Shown here: positions 29,120-38,608 of the stretch, piece after piece | Position numbering within the stretch: the first letter of the stretch is position 1 | Layout: each line of letters opens with the position of its first letter | Virus record (IMG/VR): IMGVR_UViG_3300027743_000007 | Coordinates: 1-53,516 of that record | DNA length: 53,516 nt | Strand: one strand, 5' to 3' | Source of the DNA: a virus | The notes under the pieces: generated by a model | Seen by the model: only the letters and a program-made list of their open reading frames with translations | Databases searched by the model: none | What the model was told of the DNA's origin: nothing | Translations under genes and position numbers: made by a program

Positions 29120-30234
29120 GCTGCTCCCTTCAAGGTGGCAAGTTCGGCCTCGACGGTCTCCAGCCTGGCGGCCAGCTCCTTGACCGCTGCGGTCAGTAGC
29201 GGCACCAGTCGGGTTGCGTCGAGCTGTTGGGGAATGATGGCGCCGGCGGTCAGCCCACGGGCTTCGTCGGTCTCGGTGGCGATGGCGTCCTTGTCGCCGG
29301 TCACCGCGTCGGGTACTACCTCGGCGACCTCGTGGGCGAAGAAGCCATCGACCTCGGTGGCGGCCGGGTCGTCGCGCCACACGACGCGTCGCGGGGTGAG
29401 CACCTTGATGCGCTCGATGCCATCGGTGATCGGTCCCCGGTCGTCCTTGAGCCGGTAGTCCGAGGTGGTGTTGTAGAGCACCGCCGCCGTCTGGGCGTTG
29501 CGGGTGATCGAGCCGATCGTGGTGTTGTTGTTGCGGAAGTGCATGTAGTCGTGACCCGCGCCGAGCACGATCTTGTTGAGGACGATCATCGGCGTGTTGG
29601 GGGCGTCGTTGGTGAACCCCGACAGTCCGCCCGAGACCGCGGTGAGCTGGAGCCCCGTATTGGCGATCGTGTTCACGGTCTTGCCGATGAGGAGCGCCTG
29701 GGACACGACGCGGGCGGTCTCGCTGCCTCCGGCCGTAAGCGAGATGTCGTTGGCCGACTGGAGGGCCAGGTTGCGGGCCTGAGTGGCGTGGGTCTGAATC
29801 ACGAGGTCCATCGGGATGGCCGCGCCGAAGGGGAACATCCGGCCTACTTCGAGGCCGTTGGCCAGGAAGACCAAGGGCGTGCCCGTCGGCGTGGTCCCGC
29901 GCAACATCACCGTGGTGGTAGCGACCGCATCGCCGCCCAGGTCGATGGCTCCGCCCAGCGTGTTCAGCCCGAGCGTGAAACTGACCGCGCCGGTGCGGGC
30001 CTGAATCCGGTTGGAATCCAGGATCATGTGTACCGCGCCGCGGGGTGATCCCGGTTGACCGCCGATGCGCAGCGGGGCGTCGTTGTCGGCGGCCGGCGGC
30101 CAGGCCCCCACCTGGTCGATCCACAGACCCTGCGGGCCGGTCATGTGGTCGCCGGTGATGTTGACCCACTCGTCGCCAACGCCGCCGAGTACCGGCTCCC
30201 AGACCCCGTTGACCTTGGCGTAGAGCACTCCCAT
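29116..30234 (-). CDS. Tail fibre/spike with S74 chaperone domain (372 aa)
   Basis: Residues 1-260 are Gly-, Asn- and Thr-rich repeats of short strands (GLQLTAVSGG, NALQLSANDI-like), fitting a trimeric beta-fibre. Residues about 275-372 match an intramolecular chaperone of the S74 peptidase family: YRLKDDRGPITDGIERIKVL, FFAHEVAEVVPDAV, then a coiled coil (LVPLLTAAVKELAARLETVEAEL). This domain assists folding and cuts itself off in related proteins; the Ser-Lys pair would lie near the start of the domain. A receptor-binding role is likely. Confidence 0.85.
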   Translation of the reverse strand: MGVLYAKVNGVWEPVLGGVGDEWVNITGDHMTGPQGLWIDQVGAWPPAADNDAPLRIGGQPGSPRGAVHMILDSNRIQARTGAVSFTLGLNTLGGAIDLGGDAVATTTVMLRGTTPTGTPLVFLANGLEVGRMFPFGAAIPMDLVIQTHATQARNLALQSANDISLTAGGSETARVVSQALLIGKTVNTIANTGLQLTAVSGGLSGFTNDAPNTPMIVLNKIVLGAGHDYMHFRNNNTTIGSITRNAQTAAVLYNTTSDYRLKDDRGPITDGIERIKVLTPRRVVWRDDPAATEVDGFFAHEVAEVVPDAVTGDKDAIATETDEARGLTAGAIIPQQLDATRLVPLLTAAVKELAARLETVEAELATLKGAA

Positions 30235-30244
30235 CAGCTCCCCC

Positions 30245-31114
30245 TCACGCCGCGACCGGGTTGTACCACAGCAGCACCGTCGGGTCGGTCGGCTCGGTCT
30301 CGCCTACGAACACCTCAGCCGGCCCGACCTCACCCTGCGGCCCGGCCGCTCCGGTGTCACCCGTGTCACCCTTCGGGCCCTGAGCGCCGGCCGCGCCGGC
30401 GGGCCCGACCTCGCCCTGCGGGCCCTGAGCGCCGGCGGGCCCGGCAACGCCCTGCGGGCCGGCGTCACCTTCGGGCCCGGCTGGCCCCTCGGGGCCGACC
30501 GCGCCCTGCGCGCCCATCGAGCCCTGCGGCCCGGGCGGGCCCTGGATCGAGCCGCCCGACACCCACGCCGTGCCATCCCAGATGTGTAGCGAGTCGTCGG
30601 CCTGGACGAGGAAGGCGTCACCCTGAGTGTTGCCGCTCGGCGGCAGCGCGCCCACGGTGGCAACCGAGCCCCGCATCGTGATCCCCGTGCCGGTGGCGCC
30701 CTGCGGGCCGGCGGGTCCCTGTGAGCCCGTTGGCCCGGGCGGCCCTTGTGAGCCGGTCGCTCCGGTGTCACCCTTGACGCCGGCCGGTCCCGTCGAGCCC
30801 GTCGCCCCTTGTGGGCCGGTGGGCCCGGCGGGCCCGGTGGCGCCTTGCGGCCCGGCGGGCCCCTCGGGGCCCTGCGGCCCGGGGAGCAGCTCAGCCTCGG
30901 CGTCGGGGTCGTACCACAGCTCTAGCGTCGGGTCGAGCCCGGTCGGGTCGTTCGGCGGCCCGGCGCCGACGTACACCTCGTCCACGGCGTCGCCGCCGCC
31001 GCCGTCGCCGCCGCCGTCGGTGTGGCGGTGGGCCACTTGCTCGAGGCTGTGCAGCCGCTTGTCTTGGCGGGCGAGGAAGGTCGCCTCGTCACGGGTGCGG
31101 CTGGCGGTCCTCAC
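30245..31114 (-). CDS. Collagen-like tail fibre protein (289 aa)
   Basis: The N-terminus ([26 protein letters not shown]) is a short coiled coil. A region with [13 protein letters not shown] and LWYDPDA follows, and an equivalent block closes the protein ([19 protein letters not shown]). Between them lie two long Gly-x-y tracts (about 80-150 and 190-265), separated by a small non-repeat unit containing [22 protein letters not shown], like a sugar-binding or trimerisation domain. Probable fibre shaft. Confidence 0.85.
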   Translation of the reverse strand: MRTASRTRDEATFLARQDKRLHSLEQVAHRHTDGGGDGGGGDAVDEVYVGAGPPNDPTGLDPTLELWYDPDAEAELLPGPQGPEGPAGPQGATGPAGPTGPQGATGSTGPAGVKGDTGATGSQGPPGPTGSQGPAGPQGATGTGITMRGSVATVGALPPSGNTQGDAFLVQADDSLHIWDGTAWVSGGSIQGPPGPQGSMGAQGAVGPEGPAGPEGDAGPQGVAGPAGAQGPQGEVGPAGAAGAQGPKGDTGDTGAAGPQGEVGPAEVFVGETEPTDPTVLLWYNPVAA

Positions 31115-32223
31115 GCAACGTCCTCCATGATTTCCACCGCGGCGATGCCCTCGGTGGCGGTGACCGAGATGGCGAGCGCGCCGTGGCCGTCGAAGCTGGC
31201 CGCCACCTCGGTGACCTGCGCGGTAACCGAGCCCGCCGGCGCGCCGATCACGTCGGCGGTGTCGGGCGGGATGATGACCTGAACTTGGTCGCCCGGGCGG
31301 TAGGGCGAGTCGGTGCGCCAGCGGTAGGGCTCGATGTCGGCGGTCCAGACTGACGGCGGGCGCAGGCTGCGGTTCAGCAGTCCTCGGGCCTGCTCGGTGA
31401 GGGTGGCCTGAACGATGGTCTCTGGGCTAGAGGTCACGACCTCCCAGCGGCCCCGTGGGTCGGTGGCGACCGTGCTCGATTGCACCCACACGGGCACGGT
31501 CTGCTCGTCGGACCCCGAGGCCATCGTTGCGTTGGCGAAGCTCGGCGTCGGCACCCGGGCCAGGCTGAGCGCGTTCGCGCCGAGCACGAGCGGCGTCGGG
31601 TGGATTCGGAAGGCCCCGAACGGCTGGGCGGTGAACACCCCGTCCTCGTCAACGTCCCACCAGCAGCCGTTCTCGACGGCGCTGATGTTGAGCCCGAGGT
31701 CGAGCACGTTGTCGCCCACCTTGTAGTCGGTGCGGTCGCGCTTGACGCCGGTGGCGGTAGCGCCCTTGGTGAGCCCGAGCGAGCCGCCGGCCTGCGCCTG
31801 GGCGTGGGCGATCAGCGCCCACACGATGTCACCCTGCTCGATCTGGGTGAAGGTCGGCGCCGGCGCGTGGAGGTAGCGCCAGGCGAGTAGCCGCTTGTAG
31901 CTCACGGCGGTCACCGCCACGAAGTCCTCGCCGGCGGGCCCCCAACTCTGGGCGAGGGGCAGCATGCGAAAACGGCCGGCGAGCTGGTCGTCCACGTACA
32001 GCCACACGTCGGTGGTCAGCCCGTCGGACAGCCGGGCCGCCGGCGAGCGACCGGGCATGTTGAAAGTCAGCTGGTGGCCGTCGTTGAGGGTCAGCGAGAT
32101 TGAGCCCTGGTCGAACTCGCCCACCTCTTGCACGGGCCCGGTGCGCCACGGGCCGATCGCGATGGACAGTGGGGCGCGTGGCACCGCCGCCATCGGGGCG
32201 ATGGGTGACACGGCGAGGCTCAT
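31111..32223 (-). CDS. Minor tail protein, Gp37-like (370 aa)
   Basis: The protein contains [19 protein letters not shown] near the start, then [27 protein letters not shown] and a long middle part with [18 protein letters not shown]. This is the siphovirus ReqiPepy6 Gp37-like pattern of baseplate hub proteins in actinophages. It likely contacts the Dit-like protein encoded upstream and carries the fibres downstream. Confidence 0.8.
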   Translation of the reverse strand: MSLAVSPIAPMAAVPRAPLSIAIGPWRTGPVQEVGEFDQGSISLTLNDGHQLTFNMPGRSPAARLSDGLTTDVWLYVDDQLAGRFRMLPLAQSWGPAGEDFVAVTAVSYKRLLAWRYLHAPAPTFTQIEQGDIVWALIAHAQAQAGGSLGLTKGATATGVKRDRTDYKVGDNVLDLGLNISAVENGCWWDVDEDGVFTAQPFGAFRIHPTPLVLGANALSLARVPTPSFANATMASGSDEQTVPVWVQSSTVATDPRGRWEVVTSSPETIVQATLTEQARGLLNRSLRPPSVWTADIEPYRWRTDSPYRPGDQVQVIIPPDTADVIGAPAGSVTAQVTEVAASFDGHGALAISVTATEGIAAVEIMEDVA

Positions 32224-32226
32224 CGG

Positions 32227-33123
32227 TCAGCGCCAGGTGTCGTGCCAGCAGAACGCCGCCGAGGTCTCGGCGGTGATCGCGGTGCCGGAGTAGCGAATGT
32301 TGTTCTCACCAGGCCGCAGCCGCAGCTGGTCCCACGACCACGCTTGGTAGTTGCTCAGCCCGTAGAGGCTCTGGGTCGGGTCGCCGTTGCGCAGGATGGT
32401 GCGCTCGCGGGTGTCGATGACTGCCGACTCCCCGAGCGCCAGCGTGGTGGTGACGGTCACCACGATGCCGTTCACGGTCATCGTCGGGTTCGTGATCGGG
32501 CCGAAGATGGCGGCGGTCCACTCGGCCACCTCGTTGCCGGCGTTGACGATGTTGCGCCCGCCACGAGGCTTGGCCGGCGGGTAGATGCGGTCGTAGCACC
32601 GGCCCGTCGTGGTCGTCGCCTCCACCCGGTCAGGGCTCGGCACCAGCGCGCACTCGTCGTAGGTGCGCCCGGGCACGTCATCGCTCGACGGCTGAATCCA
32701 CTCGCACGTCGCCTCGACCGACGTGATGAGCCCTTCGGGCGCGACCCATTGGCACACGACCGGCGGGAACTTTGGGCGCTCCAGCACGAAGGGCGCATCG
32801 ACGCCGCGCACGACGAGCGCCCGACGCTCGGTCTCGGAGCCCGGCAGGGTCCAGATGAACGTCGGCCGCCGGCGCGGCGACACGTACGGCACGAGCCGGT
32901 CGAGCAAGGTCTGCAACGGCGCCACGCGCTGGTCAAGGGTCATGGCGACGGTGACGGCTCGGGCGCCGACGTACAGCGTGTCATCGACGGTCCCGTCGGC
33001 CAGGGCCCGCTCGTGCACGACCTCCCGCACCGCCGGCGTGCCGAGTTGGAAGCTCGTCACCACGTAGCCGTTCTCGCAAGTCAGCGCCAGGTCCCCGAGG
33101 GAGTCGTCGTGCAAGGTGATCAC
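32227..33123 (-). CDS. Distal tail (Dit-like) protein (298 aa)
   Basis: GTG 33123 overlaps the tape-measure stop (GTGA). The N-terminal half follows Dit proteins: SFQLGTPAVREVVHERALADGTVDDTLYVGARAVTVAM, then LQTLLDRLVPYVSPRRRPTFIW. The C-terminal half is a galectin-like beta domain with NEVAEWTAAIFGPITNPTMTVNG. Such proteins form the hexameric ring at the tail tip. The order tape measure, Dit, hub is typical of siphoviruses. Confidence 0.85.
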   Translation of the reverse strand: MITLHDDSLGDLALTCENGYVVTSFQLGTPAVREVVHERALADGTVDDTLYVGARAVTVAMTLDQRVAPLQTLLDRLVPYVSPRRRPTFIWTLPGSETERRALVVRGVDAPFVLERPKFPPVVCQWVAPEGLITSVEATCEWIQPSSDDVPGRTYDECALVPSPDRVEATTTTGRCYDRIYPPAKPRGGRNIVNAGNEVAEWTAAIFGPITNPTMTVNGIVVTVTTTLALGESAVIDTRERTILRNGDPTQSLYGLSNYQAWSWDQLRLRPGENNIRYSGTAITAETSAAFCWHDTWR

Positions 33124-36100
33124 GCCGCCACGCCCCGCATGTTGAGCGCGGCGAGCGTGCGCTGCGCCACGAGGTCGGCGTCGGTGGCGTCCTGAATCAC
33201 GGCGCCCGGCATCGACACCAGCGGGCCGCTGTAGCCGCCGGCGCGGGCCTGGTCCCACATCGCGCCGAGGCCAGAGGCCTGCATTAGCTCCATGGCCCGC
33301 TGCGGGCGGGTGATCGGGATGACCGCCTCGGCCCGGTTGCGCTCACCGACGGCGGCCAGGGTGCCGAACGGTGTGCCGGGCACGATGTCGCCCATCGCCA
33401 GCTTGAGGAAGTCGAGGCTGAGGGAGAAGCCGGGGATGTTCGGTCCCGGCCCGGGGATGTCGAACCCCGCGAACCTGAGCGCTGGCAGGGCGCTGACCGC
33501 GGCGTTCCATCCCGACCTGAGCGCGCCGCCCATGGCCGAGGCGAACGATGAGCCGAGCGAACCGAGAGCGTCGGTGATCCGGCCGGGGATGCCGGTGACG
33601 AAGTTCTTGATGTTCGTCCACAGCCCGTCGAGCTTGGTTGACACCGAACTCCAGATGTCCCCGAAGCGGCTGGCGACCTGGCCGGCGAGGCCGCTGAGCG
33701 CGTTGTAGGCCTTCTCGGGCACCCCGGCAATGAAGTCGCGCACGTTACCGATCCACGTCTGCAGCCGGTCGATGGCCGAGGTCGCCATCTCGCTCACTCG
33801 GCTCGTGACCTGCCCGGCGAGGGCCCGCAGCGCGTTGTAGGCCTTCGCCGGTAGGCCGGCGATGAACTCCACCACGTTGCTCGCCCATGTGCGCAGCCGT
33901 TCCAGGGCCCTGCTCGCCATCTCCCCGATGCGACTCGCTACTTGGCCGGCCAGCTGGCGCAGCGCGTTGTAGGCCTTGCCCGGTAGCCCGGCGAGGAACT
34001 CGATCACGTTGCCGACCCACGACCGCAGCCGCTCCATCGCCTTGCTCGCCATGTCAGCGATGCGGGCGCCGACCTGGCCGGCGAGCTTGCCGAGGGCGCG
34101 GAACGCCTTGCCCGGCAGCCCGCCGAGGAACTCCACGGCGTTGCCGACGAACTCCCGCACCCGCTCCATGGCCCCGGTCACCATCGTCTTGATCCGGTCC
34201 CAGACCTCGCGCCCGAGGTCGGCCAGGGCACGCCCGACGCGCCCGGGCAGCTTGGCGAACCACTCGATGACGCCCTTGACGAAGCGCACCACGGCGTCCC
34301 ACGCCTTGGTGAACGCCTCGGGCACCTTGTCGAGGTTCGTCACCAGCCCGGTCAGCGCCTTGAGCACGGTCGATTCCACGATGATGACGACCCGCTGGAA
34401 CGCCGCCGCCACCTTGACGATTGGCGGCAGCACGAGGTTGAGCAGCTTGACCAGCGGCGGCAACACGAGCGTGATGAGGTCAAGTAGCGGCGGCAGCAGC
34501 GGTAGCACCGCCTCGCTCATCATCTTGAAGTTGTCGGTGATCGTGGGCAGGATCGGCTTCAAGGCATTGACCAGCAGCTTGGCGACGTCACCGAGGATCG
34601 GTGCCAGCTGCACCAGCACGTCGGCCACGATGTCGAGCACCGGCGCCAGCGCCTCGGCGGCCGACACCAGCACGTCACCGATCAGCCCGGCCAGCTCGTC
34701 AATGACCGGGCTCAGCGCCTCGAACACCTTGCCGAGCGCAGCGCCCACCTTCTGCAGCGGCGGCCCGAGGACCTTGATGATCTCGCCGGCCGCCTCCATC
34801 AAGGTCTCGAACGCCGGCGCCACGGCGTCGATCGCGCCCACCAGCACGTCGCCCAGCAGGTCGCCCAACAGGGACAGGGCGTCGGACAGCGGCGCGATGA
34901 CCGGCGCCAGGCCCTCGATGAGCGAGCCGATGACCTCCAAGGCGTCCGACAGCACGCCCATCAGCGGCTCGACCGCGGGCAGGATGGCGTCGAGCGCAGT
35001 GCCGAGCGCGCCGCCGAGCTGGTCCCCGACCTTGGTCAGCATCGGTTCCAGCTTCGAGAAGGTCTCCACGAGCGGACCCGAGATGCCCTCAACGGCGCCG
35101 GCCAGCCCGCCGCCGATGGCCTCCTTGACCTCGCCCCACGCGGTAGCGATCTTCTCGGCGCCGGTGGCCGAAGCCTCGGCCGCGCCGCCGCTTGACTTCT
35201 CCAGCTTGTCCAGGATGAGCGCCTGCGCGCCGGCGATGTCGCCGGCCTCCTGCATAGCCGTGATCTTCTTCTGCTCGCCCTCGGTGAACTTGACGCCCAC
35301 CTTGGAGAGCGCGGTCATGCCCTTGATCGGGTTGTTGAGCGCCTTGCCGAGCTGGGTGGCCGTCGCCCCGAGGTCCTTGTCCCACACCGCGCTGAGGTCG
35401 GCCGCCGAGGCCATGGCCCGGTCGAAGGTGTCGCCGGAAACGTCGCGGAAGCTCAGCAGCCGGTTGGACGCGGCGATGATGTCGTCGTCGTCCACGCCGA
35501 TCTTGAGTGACAGCTTGGACGCCATGTCGGCCACGTCATCGGCGGTCTTGCCGGCGGCGCCGCCGGTTGACTCGATGAGCTGCTGGGTCTGGGCGAAGAC
35601 CTCGTTGGCGCCCTGCGCCTCGCCGGCGGCGTCCCTGAGAAACTGCGTCAGCCCAACGCCGGCCAGCGCGCCACCGAGTAGCCCGATGGTCTTGCCGAGG
35701 CCGCCCTTGAGCGCGCCGCCGACCCCTGCGCCCGTCGAGCTGATGGTGTCGAGCTTGGAGTTCGACTGGCGGGCCGCCTCGGTGAAGGCGTCCTCGACCT
35801 GCTCGCCGGCGCGCTCGGCCTGGGCGCCGATCTCGCTGAACACGTCCGCGCCGCCGATCTTCTCCAGCTGGGCGTCGGACTGGCGGGCCGCTTCGGTGAA
35901 CGCCCCTTCAACGTCCTCACCGGCGCGCTCGGCCTGGCCGCCCACCTCACCGAACACATCGGCGCCGCCGATGCGCTCCAGCGCCCGGTCGCTCTGACGG
36001 GCCGCCTCGGTGAAGGCGCCGTCAACGTCATCGCCGGCGCGCCGGGCGTCGCCGGCCAGCCCCGAGAACGGGTCGCCGGCGGCGATACGGTCGAGCGCCT

Positions 36101-36230
36101 CGCCGGCCTCGGTCGCCGCCTCCCTGAATGCCGACTCGACGCGCTCGCCCGCCTTGTCAACCTCGCTGCCCACCTTGTCGGTGCGGGCGATGACATCGAC
36201 GTACGCCTCAGCGATCGTCGTACCGGCCAA
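33120..36230 (-). CDS. Tape measure protein (1036 aa)
   Basis: The longest gene of the window. The N-terminal region holds three near-copies of a roughly 37-residue helical repeat (residues about 60-165, each with FTEAARQS and IGGADVF). A central membrane-like stretch follows (PVIDELAGLIGDVLVSAAEALAPVLDI; PLLPPLLDLITLVLPPLVKLLNLV). The C-terminal third has at least four copies of a 40-residue unit with AGLPGKAYNALRQLAGQVASRI. By the usual 1.5 A per residue this implies a tail of about 150 nm. It sits between the tail chaperones and the Dit protein. Confidence 0.93.
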   Translation of the reverse strand: MAGTTIAEAYVDVIARTDKVGSEVDKAGERVESAFREAATEAGEALDRIAAGDPFSGLAGDARRAGDDVDGAFTEAARQSDRALERIGGADVFGEVGGQAERAGEDVEGAFTEAARQSDAQLEKIGGADVFSEIGAQAERAGEQVEDAFTEAARQSNSKLDTISSTGAGVGGALKGGLGKTIGLLGGALAGVGLTQFLRDAAGEAQGANEVFAQTQQLIESTGGAAGKTADDVADMASKLSLKIGVDDDDIIAASNRLLSFRDVSGDTFDRAMASAADLSAVWDKDLGATATQLGKALNNPIKGMTALSKVGVKFTEGEQKKITAMQEAGDIAGAQALILDKLEKSSGGAAEASATGAEKIATAWGEVKEAIGGGLAGAVEGISGPLVETFSKLEPMLTKVGDQLGGALGTALDAILPAVEPLMGVLSDALEVIGSLIEGLAPVIAPLSDALSLLGDLLGDVLVGAIDAVAPAFETLMEAAGEIIKVLGPPLQKVGAALGKVFEALSPVIDELAGLIGDVLVSAAEALAPVLDIVADVLVQLAPILGDVAKLLVNALKPILPTITDNFKMMSEAVLPLLPPLLDLITLVLPPLVKLLNLVLPPIVKVAAAFQRVVIIVESTVLKALTGLVTNLDKVPEAFTKAWDAVVRFVKGVIEWFAKLPGRVGRALADLGREVWDRIKTMVTGAMERVREFVGNAVEFLGGLPGKAFRALGKLAGQVGARIADMASKAMERLRSWVGNVIEFLAGLPGKAYNALRQLAGQVASRIGEMASRALERLRTWASNVVEFIAGLPAKAYNALRALAGQVTSRVSEMATSAIDRLQTWIGNVRDFIAGVPEKAYNALSGLAGQVASRFGDIWSSVSTKLDGLWTNIKNFVTGIPGRITDALGSLGSSFASAMGGALRSGWNAAVSALPALRFAGFDIPGPGPNIPGFSLSLDFLKLAMGDIVPGTPFGTLAAVGERNRAEAVIPITRPQRAMELMQASGLGAMWDQARAGGYSGPLVSMPGAVIQDATDADLVAQRTLAALNMRGVAA

Positions 36231-36276
36231 TGGTCCTCCGGCCTGACCGAGCCGGCCGTAAGGCTAGATCGCTAGC

Positions 36277-36869
36277 TCACGGTGTACGGGCTTCACGCTC
36301 GAACTCGGCCCACGCGTCCTCGTCCGAGCCGTACCACATCGGCGCGCCGGTGTCGGGGTCGATGCGGTTGGGCGGCTCCAGCGCCGCCTCGATGCGGTCG
36401 AGAGTCTGCTCGTTCGCCCACTCCCGCACGGCGAACAGGTACAGGTTCAGGACACGTCGGAGGGGGAGGTCAAGGGGATCGACGGCGTGGGCGCCGCACC
36501 AGCCGTCAAAGTGGCTCCAGTTGGCAACGACCCATTCGAGGACGACATTGGCTGCGTAGGGTCCAGGTCGCTCATCCCCCGCATCACGGCCGTGGCGACC
36601 TGGGCCAGCAGCGCCGTGTCAACCGAGTCCTCGACGTGCTCGCGCAGGCGGTCCCGCTCGTCGGGTACGACCGCGGCCACCACGAGGTCGATCAGCGCGT
36701 CAACCTGCTCGGGCGTGCCGCCGCCTCGCTCGGCCGCCTCGATCATCTGGCGCTTGCCGAGCATTGCCCGCATGGCCCGCATCCCGATCGGCTGCATGTG
36801 GTACTCCACGCCTTGAAGCTCCAGCACGTCGCCCTCGTCCATGGCCTTGCCGAACACGTATCGCGCCAT
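36277..36869 (-). CDS. Tail assembly chaperone, frameshifted long form (gpGT-like)
   Basis: A second frame, shifted by minus 1, continues the chaperone gene to a stop at 36277. It encodes about 95 further residues with good protein character (VVLEWVVANWSHFDGWCGAH; LPLRRVLNLYLFAVREW; AWAEFEREARTP). A run of five G (36576-36580, minus strand) is the best slip site; a CCC at 36559-36561 is a weaker option. A programmed frameshift between G and GT products is a conserved feature of siphovirus tail genes just before the tape measure. Confidence 0.75.
36447..36869 (-). CDS. Tail assembly chaperone, short form (gpG-like, 140 aa)
   Basis: Starts at ATG 36869. The helical protein (EYHMQPIGMRAMRAMLGKRQMIEAAERGG; LIDLVVAAVVPDERDRLREHVEDS) fits the short tail chaperone that coats the tape measure during assembly. 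It ends in a Ser/Pro/Thr-rich tail translated only when ribosomes do not shift frame. Confidence 0.8.
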   Translation of the reverse strand: MARYVFGKAMDEGDVLELQGVEYHMQPIGMRAMRAMLGKRQMIEAAERGGGTPEQVDALIDLVVAAVVPDERDRLREHVEDSVDTALLAQVATAVMRGMSDLDPTQPMSSSNGSLPTGATLTAGAAPTPSIPLTSPSDVS

Positions 36870-36880
36870 GAGCGCGGACG

Positions 36881-37279
36881 TTAGCGGGCGGCGGTGATCG
36901 CGTTGCGGAGGTAGGGCACGGCCTTGGTGCGCCCGGCCCGGCGGGCGAAGACGTACCCGGTGCGGGTGCTGCGGCCGGCGCCGGCGGGCCAGCGAAGGTA
37001 GCGGCCCCGGTGCGGGGTGACCTCGCGGCGGCCCTGGTGCACGAACAGCGCGTACGGCACGTTGGTGCCGATCCGCACGGCCTGCTCGCCGGCGACGGTG
37101 AAGTGCTGCTCGCGCAGGCTGGCCTTGAGCGCGCCGGTGCGCTGGGGCGCCAGCCGGCGGGCCGCTTGCTCTACCCGGGCGCCGCGCCGGTCAAGGTCCC
37201 GACCAACCGGGCCGCTCGGGGCCCGCAGCAGGTTGTCGAGCGCGCTGCGGTTCCACGTCACGGTGACTTGATCGGCCAC
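36881..37279 (-). CDS. Tail completion / HK97 gp10-like protein (132 aa)
   Basis: GTG 37279 directly follows the TAG of the small membrane gene. The protein has VEQAARRLAPQRTGALKASL, IGTNVPYALFVHQGRREVTPHRGRYLRW and PYLRNAI at the end, the pattern of HK97 gp10-type neck or tail-terminator proteins. Its place between the connectors and the chaperones supports this. Confidence 0.8.
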   Translation of the reverse strand: MADQVTVTWNRSALDNLLRAPSGPVGRDLDRRGARVEQAARRLAPQRTGALKASLREQHFTVAGEQAVRIGTNVPYALFVHQGRREVTPHRGRYLRWPAGAGRSTRTGYVFARRAGRTKAVPYLRNAITAAR

Positions 37280-37372
37280 CTACGGGCGCCGGCGAGGAAT
37301 CAGGCCGGCGAGGTAGGCCAGCGCGATGACGCCCACCTCTACGACGAGGATCCACGCCTGGGTCTCGGTCAT
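37280..37372 (-). CDS. 30-aa membrane peptide in the connector region
   Basis: ATG 37372 opens 30 codons: a short acidic head (MTETQ), about 18 hydrophobic residues (AWILVVEVGVIALAYLAGLI) and a basic end (PRRRP). The stop is contiguous with the next start, so the spacing supports translation. A small membrane peptide within head-tail genes is unusual. Function unknown. Confidence 0.55.
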   Translation of the reverse strand: MTETQAWILVVEVGVIALAYLAGLIPRRRP

Positions 37373-37382
37373 CGCTACCACC

Positions 37383-37907
37383 TTACGGCGCGCACTCGGC
37401 GCACCACAGCTCGCCGTCCACGCCCACGGTCAGTCGGGTCTCGACGCCGATGCAGCCGCCCTCGGCGCCCACGAAGGTCTGGGACTCGTTGGCCCGCTCC
37501 CACCAGTCGGGCAGCTCGGCGGTCGCCAGCACGTCCCAGATGACGGCGGCGTCGTTCAGGATTGCCGAGTAGGCCGCGCCCAGCTCGAGGTCGTCGGGCA
37601 CCGAGCCGTCGTCTTCGATCACCGGCACGCACCGCAGCAGCAGCGCCACGACGTCGAGCGCGATCAGCCCGTCGTAGCAGCCGTTCTCGTCGGGCCCCTC
37701 GGTCGGGAAGCGCGCCGTGCGGTACACGCGCTCGGGCGCGACGACGAGCTGGCCGCAGCAGTTGTCCCACGCCACGGAGCCGGCGGCCACATAGGCGGTC
37801 TGCACGTCACGGTCGCACACGACGAGCGCGTCACGTACCCGGCCGAGCAGTAGGGCGCACACGTCGGCCGGCGTCACCGTCGTGGTCGCCGGCGCGGTGA
37901 GGGTCAC
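37383..37907 (-). CDS. Head-tail connector protein (174 aa)
   Basis: The helical N-terminus (PADVCALLLGRVRDALVVCDRDV) and strand-rich middle (CCGQLVVAPERVYRTARFPTEG; CYDGLIALDVVALLLRCVPVIED) fit a neck protein such as a stopper or tail-terminator. The position between the adaptor gene and gp10-like gene supports the role. About seven cysteines occur, many for a phage virion protein. Confidence 0.7.
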   Translation of the reverse strand: MTLTAPATTTVTPADVCALLLGRVRDALVVCDRDVQTAYVAAGSVAWDNCCGQLVVAPERVYRTARFPTEGPDENGCYDGLIALDVVALLLRCVPVIEDDGSVPDDLELGAAYSAILNDAAVIWDVLATAELPDWWERANESQTFVGAEGGCIGVETRLTVGVDGELWCAECAP

Positions 37908-37908
37908 G

Positions 37909-38601
37909 TCAGGCCCGCGTGGCCAGGTCGGGCGAGTAGACGCGGCTCGGGCGGCTCAGGCCCGTGGGGTTGACCACGCTGAGCCAGGCGTCAGCGATGG
38001 GGAGCCCGAGCCGGCCCGAGCGCACGAACGTAGCCGGGTCGGCCAGCTGCACGGTGACGCCCTGGCGGGCGATGGACACGGCGCGGCTCGGTAGCTTGCA
38101 CACCTTGTTCGTGAAGCCAGCGATGAACTCGCACGCCACCTCGCCCATGGCGGCGGCGGTGCCGTCGGGCAGGCTGTTGCCGGCCTTGTAGGTCACCTCG
38201 ACCGGCGGGTCGTCGCACTCGCCGGCGCACGGCCAGCACGTCCCGCGCCGGCGCAGCCACGCCGCTGCCTCCACGTCGTAGCTGGCGGGGTCGAGCGCCG
38301 CGCCGTCGAGTGTGACCGCCGTGATCTCGCGCACCGGGCGGTGGGCCAGCAGGATGCGGCAGCACATCGCCGGCAAGCCGGCCCGGTTGTGCCAGCCGGC
38401 GGCGTCGTGGAACGGTACGACGCAGCAGCCCGGGCACGAGCACGACGGGCGGTAGCGCTCGGTCCACGTGCAGATGCCGAGGCGCCGGCCGCCCATCGCC
38501 CACAGCAAGCTCTGGGCGGCGTCGAGCGCCAAGGTCACCAGCAACGGGTCCACGTCGGCGGTGTCGCACGGCCAGGAGACCGGCCAGGGCTCGCAAGTCA
38601 T
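37909..38601 (-). CDS. Cys-rich head-to-tail adaptor (230 aa)
   Basis: The N-terminus (VDPLLVTLALDAAQSLLWAMGGRRLG) is helical and recurs in actinophage head-to-tail adaptors. A Cys-rich insert (SCSCPGCCVVPFHD; GLPAMCCRI; GTCWPCAGECDDPP) follows. The end (VSIARQGVTVQLADPATFVRSGRLGLPIADAWLSVVNP) is typical for the family. More than a dozen Cys suggest metal binding or disulfides that stabilise the neck. Confidence 0.75.
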   Translation of the reverse strand: MTCEPWPVSWPCDTADVDPLLVTLALDAAQSLLWAMGGRRLGICTWTERYRPSCSCPGCCVVPFHDAAGWHNRAGLPAMCCRILLAHRPVREITAVTLDGAALDPASYDVEAAAWLRRRGTCWPCAGECDDPPVEVTYKAGNSLPDGTAAAMGEVACEFIAGFTNKVCKLPSRAVSIARQGVTVQLADPATFVRSGRLGLPIADAWLSVVNPTGLSRPSRVYSPDLATRA

Positions 38602-38608
38602 CGGGGCC

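Noticed and set aside
33976-35997. Rightward 673-residue ORF
   Set aside because: It is an antisense by-product of the tape measure gene; its Ser/Ala/Pro-rich translation mirrors the codon bias of the sense strand.
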